From Adiantum capillus-veneris (lineage: Eukaryota; Streptophyta; Polypodiopsida; Polypodiales; Pteridaceae), in the NCBI GenBank assembly GCA_014529385.2, contig CM043966.1, forward strand, positions 105,225,087 through 105,289,086: DNA of 64,000 nucleotides. The letters are read 5' to 3'. Each line of letters opens with the position of its first letter. The stretch's first letter is position 1. Below the pieces are notes generated by a model. It did not search any database, had not been told where the DNA came from, and worked only from the letters and a program-made list of their open reading frames with translations. The translations under genes were made by a program, and so were the position numbers. Below are positions 21,961 through 36,200 of the stretch, one piece after another.

Positions 21961-24028
21961 CCGACCTAGCCATTGAATTTTAAAAATTTCCAGATTTTAA
22001 AAGCATGAAAGTGAGTGTTTGCACAAATCCAATGTTCATGTTACCTGCTAATGCTCTCTTCAAAAGCTGTCAAAACCCTTTTCAACTGGTCCTAAAGCTA
22101 TTGAAGTCCTTTGAATATTGTGTTCTTGTCTAGAACCTATGTGACATCTGTGCATACTCACAAACAATCAAAAGTGTTAAGCCAACCCACAAAGTCAACT
22201 CTTCTCTCAAGTTGTAGTTGTCAACTCTTGAATGGTATATTTCCAGGCAGTGTTATGTTGGCAACCCCAACTGTGTTTTGTTCCTAAGGTCTTATCTTTG
22301 TTTATCCAAGTCGTTAAGATTGTAAAATTTCAAAAGTATGTCCATAACTTTGACTGTTTTCTCCCAAAACTGTCAAAAATCTAGTTTCAGACACCCCTAA
22401 ATGAGAATGGAATTTTGAGGCCTTAAACAACTTTTTTTCAAATCCTTGAACTAAAGGGTTTTCGTAGGTATGCCTTTAGATCAAGTATTACTCTAAGATA
22501 TATAGATCCACTTCCAAGCTATGTTTTAATAAAAAAAGTTTTGGAATCGGAGTCTGTATATGGAAGTTATGGTCTTTTTAGTGAAAACTAGTTTTCACTT
22601 GCAACATAAAACTGCTTGTAACTTGACCTCTCGATGTCCAATTGACACCAAATTTTGATTGTGCACTTAACACACCATATACTATAAACACATCAAAGTT
22701 GAGCCCAATCTGACAACCTTCAAGAAAAAAACATGTTTTTTTCCTAAGATGGTCAAAATGGTCAACATGCAACTTTTTTTCAATTCCCTCAGGTTCAACA
22801 GGGTACACTCCACAGTTCAACAGGGTACACTCCACAGTTCAAGTTTCACCCAGTTTGGAGTTTTGCTTTGGCCACACGGTTCAACTCTATACTCTATACT
22901 ATTTCCAGTCTATTTTGGTACTAATATGCACACAACTTGCTTCCAAAATGTCCAAATTTAAATCTGAAAAGGCAAATAGGCTTGTAATCAAGAGAAGAAT
23001 GATCACCCCAAATTTTAGTCAATTCTAAGATACTTGAGAAAAGAATGTGTGTTTTTTAATCAAAGTATTTATTTTGAAACTTTCTTAGTTTTTTCTGAGA
23101 TCACCGGGTTCCCCACTCTTTGTAGAGTCTCATTGTCAAATCTTGTGAAATTTGGAGTTCAAAATGACCTCTTACTCTCATTGTAACACTTTTAGAACCT
23201 AAAGAGATAATGCTTTGATCATAAACGCCACAAAAAAGTCCAAATTTTGATCTTAAAAGACGATTGTGTTTGAAATGCAATCAGGAATGAGCATAGAAAA
23301 TTTCACACTTTCTGAAGTACTTGAGAAAAAAAATTGCATTTCTCTTCTCAAGATGCTTTCTTTTCAACTTTCTCAAATTTTTTCACTTAGGCGGAATTCC
23401 TTTGGACAACAAAACACACTTTAGCATATGTGTATCACTTGAGAGATAATAAGACCATTTTTTGCCAAAATTTGAAGTTGATGTTTGACTTACTCGTTGG
23501 TTGCTATAGCCTTTCCAAGATCAATGATGACCACAAATGCTATTTTTGAAGCTTCAAACTCACCTTATGAGTCTTGTTCTTGAAAGCTTTGAATTTTTTT
23601 GCAAACAACTTCAAACAATGATGTTAAATCATAGGGTGAGATAGATTCTCGATTCTCGATTCAAACAATGATGTTAAATCATAGGGTGAGATAGATTAGA
23701 AATTCTCGATTCCTAGTCACCCCATTCCTAATCACATTAGTAAAAGGTAGTGTACCAACACTGTTTTTTTCTTTATTTTTCTTTCTAAAAAGAGCATCAA
23801 TCCTCAGAATTTGACATAGTCCAAGATATCAACCACTTGAACAACCTAATTTAAGCCTCAAGGTTCTCGACGAGTATGACTACCCCCAAGATACCTCTAC
23901 ACAACCGAAGTAGACACACATTGATTGTGTAGTTTCTAAAGCTTGTTTTTGTACTCTAGGCAAATATAGCTCAAAAGTTTTGGACAAAACTACTGAGCAT
24001 TGAGGTTTTCCCTAGTTTAGGTCAAATC
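21961..24028 (-). other. Element 2 leader, non-coding
   Basis: Two kb between the decayed gag start and the degenerate primer site, with no credible frame. It has a 22-bp direct duplication at about 22,796-22,840 (GTTCAACAGGGTACACTCCA twice) and a 50-bp tandem duplication at 23,611-23,700 (TCAAACAATGATGTTAAATC and following, starting at 23,611 and 23,661). Otherwise I see nothing in it. Confidence 0.4.
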
Positions 24029-24047
24029 ATCCTCGACAACGACGCCG
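24029..24047 (-). promoter_or_regulatory. Degenerate tRNA-Asp primer binding site of element 2
   Basis: The plus strand reads ATCCTCGACAACGACGCCG. It matches the element 1 site in 14 of 19 positions, and all five differences are transitions. It lies three bases from the start of the LTR at 24,051, as in element 1. Confidence 0.6.
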
Positions 24048-24050
24048 AAA

Positions 24051-25013
24051 TGTGGGGCTCCTCGAATGCGAAGCCTCACTATCTTATTGTAGTGACAGTG
24101 AGAACCATGAACATGAATGTCATACCATAGGACTGAGCTGACTTGACTAGTGCATGGAGGCTACGAAGTATTTTCAATTCTGCAAAAAACACACTCAATC
24201 CCTATCTTACTCAAAGCTTCAACCAACTGCACGTCATGCAACAATTGCTATCTATGACACTGCAAACAAATCTCAACAATTTACCAAGCAACGAAGTCCA
24301 AATGAAACAAAACTTATAGAACAAGTAGACAATATTCTAAAAAAATATGCTTATGCCCTCAAATCCCCCTTTTGACCACTTGCCGAAATTGCTTTTATTA
24401 TCTATAAGGTAGATTTGACCTAATTGCTGTAAGTCCCGAGTGCACCCTAGAGCTTAGCAATGATGCCCTAACTCCCCTCCAATGCATAAAATGTAGTTTT
24501 GCTATGTAAATCTTAGGTTGTTAGCAGATTAAGCAGAAGGTGAGCAGCAACAAAAACACAATTTTACCAAAAGAAAAGCACAATGTCATGAAGAGCTTTC
24601 ACTTGTGAATGCGATGGAGCAAAGAGCACTTCAAACAGACACTTTACGATGAGGAGCTAAGAGCTAGAGAAGATTAGAGAAGAGTACATAGTGCTCTAAA
24701 AAATAGTTGTAATGCTTATTACCCAAAAAGACTCTCTAAGATTTTACAACAACTAACTTTTATACCTTAGCCAAATGTTTTGGGTTAAAAAATGAGAAAC
24801 TTTCTAACTCTTTTGCAGCCTAAGACTTCATTGATACAATTTGGAAGATTTTAGCCGCAATCTATGTTAACCCATGATGCCATTATTATTCTTTTTTCAT
24901 ATTTTTAGTCATGGGCTACTTGCTATGGTCCCATAGGTTTATGGTCAAGGGTTGGTGATCCTCGATGAGAGATGCACTAGAATTATTTAGTGCGGGCTGG
25001 TCGTATGTGAGCA
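24051..25013 (-). repeat. Element 2 5' LTR (LTR A, about 963 bp)
   Basis: Starts TGTGGGGCTCC next to the primer site. Almost its whole length matches, in reverse complement, the split LTR at 28,615-29,366 and 38,149-38,349. Examples are the CAATCTGTATC-like region near 24,830 and the stretch CATGAATGTCATACCAT at about 24,112. The right boundary near 25,013 is taken from the start of that match (TGCTCACAT against TGCTAGCACAT) and is approximate. Confidence 0.65.
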
Positions 25014-27069
<2,056 letters not shown>

Positions 27070-27668
27070 TTTTCATGGATCATAGTTCTTGTTGTGGTTT
27101 GACAAAAGTATAAGCAGTGGAGCACAAGAAAGCAAGAATGACAACAAAGACCGCATCGACATTGACAACCAGGTCATGTCAGGGACGACATGAATTCAGA
27201 GGGGGGGAGTGTTGACCCGTGGGTCAACAGCACGGCATAACTCAATTCCGTACCAAAGTATTATTTCTTTAGAGTTATGAAATGCTACGGATTATGGTTA
27301 AAAATATCATTTGTAATGAGTACTTAGTCTAGTGGCACTTCCAAATTTTACATACAAAGCCATTTTACCCCTTGAACCCTATTTTAGGTTTAACCTATGG
27401 TAGCCTTAGTATATAAGGTACCTATGTCATTTTGCAAAGACAAATTTTATCATAATCAAGTTTTAAGCTGCCGTCAACTGTGTGTGAGAGAGAGCGTGAC
27501 CTTCATCCTGGTGCTACTCCCCGCTCGTTCATCACATTGGAGATCCGACTGCACCATCATGAGAGGCTCAATGAGAGCCACGTGACAACCCCAAGCATTC
27601 CATGCAAGATGAAGCACGCGTGCGTTGACGCATCTACAAGCTATTTGCAACCATAAGTATATCAAACA
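27070..27668 (+). repeat. 3' end of a gypsy element: polypurine tract and LTR
   Basis: A purine run (CAGAGGGGGGGAG, 27,198-27,209) is followed at 27,210 by TGTTGACCCGTGGGTCAAC, a typical LTR start. A TATA-like TATATAAGG lies near 27,412. The LTR probably ends at TATATCAAACA, 27,668 (TGTT and AACA ends), about 459 bp. Upstream, only some 130 bases could be the pol end. No partner LTR is seen, so this is a truncated copy. Confidence 0.45.
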
Positions 27669-27795
27669 ATGTCTGTTTTCTGCATGCAAGTAGTCATTAG
27701 AATTGTAGCGGCATAAGCTACGCATAGGTACTCATAGAATCAATTTTGGGCACTTTCAAAATACTACTCTGTCTTCATACACATTTTTTGTAGAT

Positions 27796-28017
27796 GGGTC
27801 TAGAGTGAGTATTTTGAGTGTAGAGGCTTTGGGACAGGTGTATCCTAGTGAGGGGATGGTGTTTCTTAGGTTTTGTACGATTCGGGTGTGGTTTAGTGAG
27901 TTTCCTTTCGTTTGTGTGTATGTGGGGTTGGGTGGTGTAGTTGAGAGTAGTGAGATTCTAAATTGTGGTTTAGTTAGCCTTCCAGAGTGTTGTATACATG
28001 GGATGGTTGCCGCGTGA
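27796..28017 (+). CDS. Unassigned ORF of about 74-80 codons
   Basis: An open frame reads TFFVDGSRVSILSVEALGQV, then segments such as GMVFLRFCTIRVWFSEFPF, VGLGGVVESSEILNCGLVSL and PECCIHGMVAA before a TGA. It is hydrophobic and has no motif I know. It lies between two LTR fragments and could be part of a decayed retroelement or chance. No splice sites or ribosome context support it. Confidence 0.2.
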   Translation, partial: GSRVSILSVEALGQVYPSEGMVFLRFCTIRVWFSEFPFVCVYVGLGGVVESSEILNCGLVSLPECCIHGMVAA

Positions 28018-28614
28018 CAAGCTAAAGAGATTGCCTCCATGTACCTATCATGTCATTTGTGTCCTTGATTGACATTATGTTGATCTAGGTAGTGCTGCAT
28101 GCACTTTATGGGTGGTGTGATTCACTCTCACAAGATAGTGCAATTGTGATTTGATTGTAGCCACAACACCTATCTAAAAAGGTATACTAGCTTCCTTGCT
28201 CCTCACATGCATCCAAACCTTCAACCAGGCAAAGCAGTACATATGCTCCATGGATGGATTTTCTAGAGGACAGCCCGATGAAGTTATTCATGGATTTTAT
28301 GCTAGAGTCATGTTCTTGCTCTCGTACTACATGTAGACCTTTGAAGAGGCATTGTACATGGGGTTCTTCATTTTTTGATCCAAATTATTTGGCCCCGTGG
28401 TAGAAAATCTTTGTATTAGATTTGTTGGCTACACCAAAATGGAGCTCAACACTCCAATTGATCTATCGTTCCAGACCGAAGCTGACAAGAAGCTGCACAT
28501 CAAGTACAATGATGGTCTAGAAGCTCAAAAGCAGCAAATAAAATCCCACAAGAAAAACCACTACCCAATACCTTGAAGCTGTGTTGCAGAAGACCCACCC
28601 TAGGAGGGGGGAAA
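28018..28614 (+). other. 3' interior remnant upstream of LTR B, with polypurine tract
   Basis: A short frame near 28,420-28,560 gives KMELNTPIDLSFQTEADKKL, then HIKYNDGLEAQKQQIKSHKK, with no clear family. At 28,602-28,614 the plus strand has AGGAGGGGGGAAA directly before the LTR start TGCTAGCAC at 28,615, which fits a polypurine tract. I infer that LTR B is, or derives from, a 3' LTR of a plus-strand copy of the element 2 family. Confidence 0.4.
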
Positions 28615-29357
28615 TGCTAGCACATTGATAACATCAAAGCCTACATATCTAGCCTATGATAGAATCTTACAGTTTTTTGATCAATCTTGACATCTATAGC
28701 CTTAAGACCTTGTAATTCTTTGATTTTTGGACTTAATTTGTAAAGAGTTATGATATTATCAGCCAGGCAGAGTGGGGCTAAAAGCATTTAGATTGTATCA
28801 ATGAAGTCTTAGGCTACAAAAGTTCTAGAAAGTTTCTCATTTTTGAACCCAAAAGCTTTGGCTAAGGTATAAAAGCCAATTTTTGTGAAACCTAAGGGAG
28901 TCTTTCTGGATAATAACAGCTACGACGGTTTCTCAAAGCACGTTGTACTCTTTTGTGATCTTCTCTAGCTCATAACTCCCTCGTGAATTGTTTGTTTGAA
29001 GTGGCGTCTGCTTCATCATGTTCACAGGTGAAAGCTCTTTGTGACATTGTGCTTTTCTGTAAAATTGTGTTTTTTATTAATGCTCACCTTTTCCTTAATT
29101 TTCTCATAACTTAATATTTACATAACAAGACTAGATTTTATGCATTGGGGAATTTGGGCATTATTGCTAAGCTCTAGGGTGCATTTTGGGTTGAAAATAA
29201 TTAGGTCAAATATGCCTTGTAGATAATAAGCCTTGTGGTCAAAAAGGGGGATCTAAGGGCGTAAGCATGTGTCTTTAGATGTTGTCTATGTGTCCTTTAA
29301 ATTTAGTCTTGTTTGGACTTCATTTTCTTGGTGAACTATTGAAATTTGTTTGTAGTG

Positions 29358-29366
29358 TCATAAATA
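29358..29366. repeat. Target site duplication, left copy
   Basis: TCATAAATA at 29,358-29,366, repeated exactly at 38,140-38,148. Nine bases is the usual target duplication length of Mutator-like elements. Confidence 0.8.
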
Positions 29367-29405
29367 AAGTGTGTTTTATTTGCAAGCTTTCAATTTTGAG
29401 CTTTT
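29367..29405 (+). repeat. Left terminal inverted repeat of the Mutator-like element
   Basis: Starts just after the target duplication. The segment TTTCAATTTTGAGCTTT (29,388-29,404) is identical to the reverse complement of the right end; the outer 20 bases match with gaps and substitutions. Confidence 0.75.
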
Positions 29406-29780
29406 GCAATCAAAACCAGTTTTGCAAGCTTTTTTATTTTAGATTCAAAGCCTTTTTTAATGACACAAAAAAATTAATCCAAAACAAAGACATAAGATTA
29501 TGAGACACACCAAAATCATCTATCATCTTGCAACAATTTGGCTTAAGATTTTGAGTCTCTTTTAATGATACACACCAAAAACATGTACAAGTTTCCAAAA
29601 GCCCTAGTTTTGAGCTTGTACAATCATCTAAATAGATACCACAGAGCATGATTCTCTTACTAAAATGAATTCAAATAAAGTCTCATATGTCTAGCTAGAA
29701 AAGCTACTCTACATCTAACACATAAGAGAAATCTCCGTCAATGCATACCTCTACATGAAATTCTCTAAGATTTAGGTTCA

Positions 29781-32043
29781 CTACACCATAGGCTTTATCT
29801 TGTGCTTCTTCCCTAATACAAATGCAAGGTTTGTGGGAGTTAGTGCAGGCTGATGAATGACCATGTGCTCTTTTGGTTGAGGCCCTAGAATATGCACATA
29901 CACATAGTACATGTGCTTACATGCCAAAAACGCTTCATGTGTAGATTCTCTCTTCTGAAAATTGGAACAAGTGCAACTAGGTTCTACCTTAATGTGTACA
30001 TCATAACAACTCTCTATCAATACCCAAAAAACTATGTGTTGTTCACTTTCTAGTCTCTCGTCCAAGAATTTTGCAACCATACTTGCAGCTGACTCCAATT
30101 TCTTTGGCGCTTCTTTGGAAATACCATGTCTCCACTTATGCTTCTTGCCCTACTGGAGCCTCCTTGTGTAAGAGCAGCATTTGTATTGTTCATGCATTGT
30201 AGTGATGTTGAAAAATTTGCAAATTGAAATCCACTTTGTACCAAGATGTCACTCTCTTCCTTTGATAATTTGGTTTCAATATCCACTTGCGAGAAAGTAG
30301 GGACAACATGTGCGAATTTAACTTACCTCTGTACATTTTGTGTGTGGCCTACTTCATAATTGCAGAACCATATCCACTGTGCAATTGTCCTGTCTTTAAA
30401 GTTCTCTCAAACCAAAAATAGGGAGCAACCAGTCCCACTTGACAGCTCTATAATTTGTTACCACAACTTTTCTTCCCTACGATTCCAAAACATTTCCTCA
30501 TGCAATTGGCTGGAATCCTTTGTAAAGCCCACTGTCCGTGGCCAAGTTTGACCTCTTGAATACACCTTGCTGAATTCTCCCCAGGCTGCACTAGGATGCT
30601 CTCTCTTGCTTCGCTATCAATGACAGCATATACTTCTTCATTATCCTCTCTATCAAAATGTATACTACGTGGTCTCCCTCTGGTTTTAGGCTATCTTGCT
30701 TCCATTAAGTATTTAGGTTTATGTGAACTTGTACCGACTGCACTTGTTTTCTTCTTCTGTTGTACAATCTCTTTGGCACCTCCCATCACAAGCTCCTTAT
30801 ACAAAGGACTACCAGCAACAAAGCCTTTTAATTTACTCGCAAAATGAGTTGGATTTGGAGATTCTCTACATTTGGAACTGGCCATCATTGCTTCTATGGA
30901 AGGGCCCATTCCAATGCTTCTAGGGAAGGGCCCATTCCAATGTATCTGCCTGTGGTGTATCCGAATCTTTTTGCACATTGAATATATGCATTCAAAACGT
31001 CACTGACACATGCATCATAAAGTGATATTCTACGTTTACCACCTTCACCAGCCAACCAACTAGCATGGATGCTCTCTGACAAGTTTATACTTGGAATTTG
31101 AGCTTTCTCCCATGGAGTCTTGCTGACCTACAAATAAGAAAAAATTAAAACCATATATATATAAATCTATGTTTTCACGTATTTAATGAGAACCAAAAAA
31201 ATGATTGATATACCATTTTCTTAGAGCTTCCCCAATGGGCAATCCGTTGCTCCCACCAATTAAACCATCTCTCTAAAGACTTTTCTTATCTCATGTCACA
31301 TATTTCACCCACCATTCTCGTATTTTGGAAGCTATAAGGGAGGCCTCATTTGTAGTCTCTGCTAAGCGCCATGCTTCACACATTTCAACGTGATGCATTT
31401 GTCTATCTGTAGTGACATGTTTTTTTGTGTGTGTAGACTCTGCTCCCATTTGGAAAAGACATGAGCGCTCCCTTCCCTCCATTACATTATGCCGTCCTCC
31501 ATTGTATACACTTTGTATTGCTAGCCAATTAGCCTCGGCTTCATCAAACATGAATCCAACAAAGTCTGTTGGTTCATGCCTATACCTCTCCATAATTGTG
31601 TTTAAATTTCTCCAAAACAAGATTTTTGTTTCTTCATCTTCTTCTTTATATTCACATATTGCAATCACCTGCAATGCTCGCATGCTGTACACATGGAACA
31701 AATAAGTAATAAAAGGTGTATTATATCAAAACATGCAATCTAACATATTTTTATAAATTCACTTACCCAGGATCATAAATCGAGCGGGACATAGTTGCCC
31801 ATCCTTCAATCGATGAGTATGATCAAGGTGGACCCAAGCACTACTCAAATCTCTTGTCCACTCTCGCCTCATTCTATTGACTAGTTCAACTCCAAAAGCA
31901 GGTCCTTTTGTGGACATTTTGAATGAATAACATTTGTCGTTACTTCCATGACAGAATGAAAAAACACACTGTTTCTGTAGCAATAGTATATTGTTGTATT
32001 CATCACCGTAAACTTGACCCTGTTTAGCTTTCTCATTTGACAC
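29781..32043 (-). pseudogene. MULE-like transposase gene with C-terminal SWIM finger, multi-exon, decayed
   Basis: Minus-strand exons in order: one giving WVHLDHTHRLKDGQLCPARF and ending at a GTAAG donor (about 31,766); one from an AG acceptor near 31,686 giving ALQVIAICEYKEEDEETKIL, PTDFVGFMFDEAEANWLAIQ and RERSCLFQMGAESTHTKKHV; then LERWFNWWEQRIAHWGSSKK to a GT near 31,214; then TPWEKAQIPSINLSESIHAS, WLAGEGGKRRISLYDACVSD and onward. The last exon ends in a SWIM finger, CTCSNFQKRESTHEAFLACKHMYYVY (split here at 20 residues: CTCSNFQ, then ACKHMYY). The FxFD, ANW and WxxxSL-like blocks fit an RNase H-fold transposase core. A 21-bp tandem duplication near 30,900 and stops near 30,300-30,660 break the frame. 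Confidence 0.65.
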
Positions 32044-33061
<1,018 letters not shown>

Positions 33062-33233
33062 GCTACTGCCGTTCCGACGCAAGAAGACAAAGGGGGGGTG
33101 GGGGGGCAGAGCCCCCCATCATGCGCGCTGAATGGTTCTTTGTAGACTGTCTTCTTGCAATTAATGTCTTTCTTTAATTTTTCTTAATGACTGTCTTCTT
33201 GCGATTAATGGCGATCAAGTCAAATCTCTCTGA

Positions 33234-36200
33234 TAATCCGTATGGTTTAATCCGAAAAGTTGTCTCTGTCAAAGGAGACTTTGGAATTTTTTTTGTTAAT
33301 TAAATACTTTAGACTATCTAATCCTAATTGCATATGTTTTTGGACAGCTAAATGTTTGTCATTTGTTTTCTCTATGCAGAGACCAATGTTCACATTGAGG
33401 ATCCTCATGACAATGAAGAAGATAGTGATCATGAAGGGGATTAGGAGAATAAGCATTCCAAACACCTAGGCAAGCAAATTTCACTTGGCTTGATGAAAGA
33501 TGTTTTAAGTCAATTTTATGTCAAGAAGAAGACATTGCCTCCTCCTGTTCCACTTTGTCGACTCATGGTGCATGAGGCTGTTAGGTTTGCTAGAGATGAT
33601 GTAGAATGGCTCATTTCCTCTTTTTATTCTGCTAGGTATTTAGAAACTATGCGGAATTTTGTAGTGTCTGTTGGGGATTCTAGAGGAGATACCATTCTCG
33701 TGACCACAACGGATTTGGAGGAATGGGGTTCACTTTGGCGGGAAAGAAATGCCAAGTTTGAGAGAGCACTTGGCAGAGAGTGACAGGAGCTCAAAGGAAA
33801 AAAGTTTCTTGTATGGGATGGCAACCATATGCTAAAAACATTGTGGAAAAAAACCAAAGATAGTGAGATCTTTCACCTTTCTCACTCTTTTGTTGTAAAG
33901 CGTTGTTTTTACAAATGATGATTTTTTTTTTGGTTGTGATAGAGTACTGGGACAATGGTCAATACCATGTTAGTGCTTGTTTCCAATTCCTTGAGTTGTC
34001 TAGAGCAAAAGAAGCAGAGTTGCTTCTTGCACTTGACACTTCCAATGCATAAGTTTGTTAATCGCATGTTGACTCTCATTTTTTTGCAAACAATGCTTGT
34101 GTTCAACTCTTTGTTTTCTATTTTTCTACAATATTTCTGGGGCACATGTCATGCCAAACAACATTCATGAAGTTTATATTTTTCAAAGACTTGGCATGGC
34201 AAATAAAGAGTCACTCCTTCAAAATTGACACCCGATATGAGAGAATGGGCTAGGGTGGAGATGACTGTGGAGGCAAGGTATTACCATGGTGCTGCACCAT
34301 GGTACAACACTCCATGTGGATTGATATCTCAACTTGTGTAGAAGGTGATACCTACGCTACATGTTGGGTAATTAATGTAAAATTTTATTGTGGTTTCAAT
34401 CCACTATTTTGTATTAGGATGAGTTCACTGCATTTATGCCCAAAGAAAGAGCAAAGCTAGATGCACTTGGACTAAATGATGTTGAGAAGAAGAAGAGACT
34501 GGACAAGGCCACAAAGGTAGAAGAGAAATCGTTGAAAGATAGAGGATACCAGTACCTATCAATCGCCAATCCTCTTAATGGTGATGAGTTCTTCAAGTTG
34601 CTTTATAGCATTAAATGGGATGAACCTGGAATGCTAAAGATCACTAGAGATAATCTCTATTGTTTGACAAGCTCTAAAATCACACCTCAGAGGTATTGAA
34701 GCTATTAGCTTATAATTTGTAGTTGTGTTCGTTCCATTTTGTTTTTCTATATGATTAAGTGATATGTTGTTCTTATTGCTCATAGAATGAAGATAATTTT
34801 GCACCTCATGAGCCTCACTAAGTCTAAGGATCCACAATATCTTCATTTCGATGACTACAAGATTTTTAGAAGCTACATGAAAAAGGAGACTTATTGGGCT
34901 CACTTGCATGGGGAGGCTACACTTATGATTGAAAGGCTGTAAGTAGAAGGTCCACAACTTCCAAATTCTTTTGACCTATTCTACAAAATGAGCATGAAGA
35001 ATCATATTCTGCAGGTAGACCTTTGACCATTTTTTTTAATAGAATATAAACATGTTTTAATTTACACAAGATGTTTTTTGATTGTTACAATATGTATGTA
35101 GGTTTTTATTTATGTGATGGATGCGGTGAAGTATTCCGACCCTAGTGAGAATATGGCGGAGCTTGTGTTGTCGGCTAAGGGAGTGATTTACATGTTTGCA
35201 TCTTCCACTTGCACTCTTTGCAAAAAAAGAGCATTTCATTTTTTTGCCATGGTTTGGTGATAGTGGGTCATTTTGAGAATGATGAAATATCGTTTTTTGT
35301 TTGCAAAAATTCTTAAATTCCATGTGGAAGCCCGATATGGGGTGGATGGTTTTTTTGACAATACATACGTGTATAATATCTATGTTGAAAACACTTAAAT
35401 CCCTTATGGGATCCCAAGATAGGGTTTATGGTTTATTTTGAAAAAGTGTTCTCTATGCAAAGGAGACTTTGGTGTTTTTTTGGGATACATGTCATTTATT
35501 ATACCATTGCGTGTATGTGATTTTCAAAGTGGATGATGCTCTAAAAATTGTGTAGATGGGTTATGCAATGTGTTGAGGTGCAGGAATTGAATGAAGCCCC
35601 ATCATTCACTAGAGAGTGGATTAATGTGCGTGATGAGAATACAATGTTATCTCCCTCTTTGATTGAAAGGAATTCGACAACATGAGAAGCCAATGTTTGT
35701 CCTTGATGGTTGGATTATCCACTAGGAGTTATTCCAAAGCAAGAGTTTGAATTACAAAAGAGTAAGTACCTTATATGATGTTGCTCTTTTCTTTTGAGAA
35801 TGTATATGTCTTGGTTGAGTGCTAATTTATGTGATATGTTGTTATATGGTTGTTGACTGAAGGGTTTCAAAATGAGAGTGATGAGTACTTAGAGGAGACA
35901 CAAAAAGAGTCTCTCCTTCCCGTTTCTCATGGAGTTACTCCAAACACTGTTGAGAGCGTCTCTCAAGGTACTCCACTGTTGAGAGTGGCTCTCAAGGTAC
36001 TCCACTAGCAAGCAATAAACTCAAGAAGGGTAAAGGGAGAATGGAGCCTTCAAGTACATCAAGGATACCCACTCCTTCTTCAATGCCTCCCATTGTGCCA
36101 TCTATGGAGTGCGGCATGTCCTCTTTGACAACCACTATACCCCATATGGCACCCTCTTCTAATGTGCCCGCTACATCCTCATTGGTGCACACTACTTCCT

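Noticed and set aside
24154-24375. 73-codon plus-strand ORF as a gene
   Set aside because: It lies within LTR A of element 2 and runs antisense to the element.
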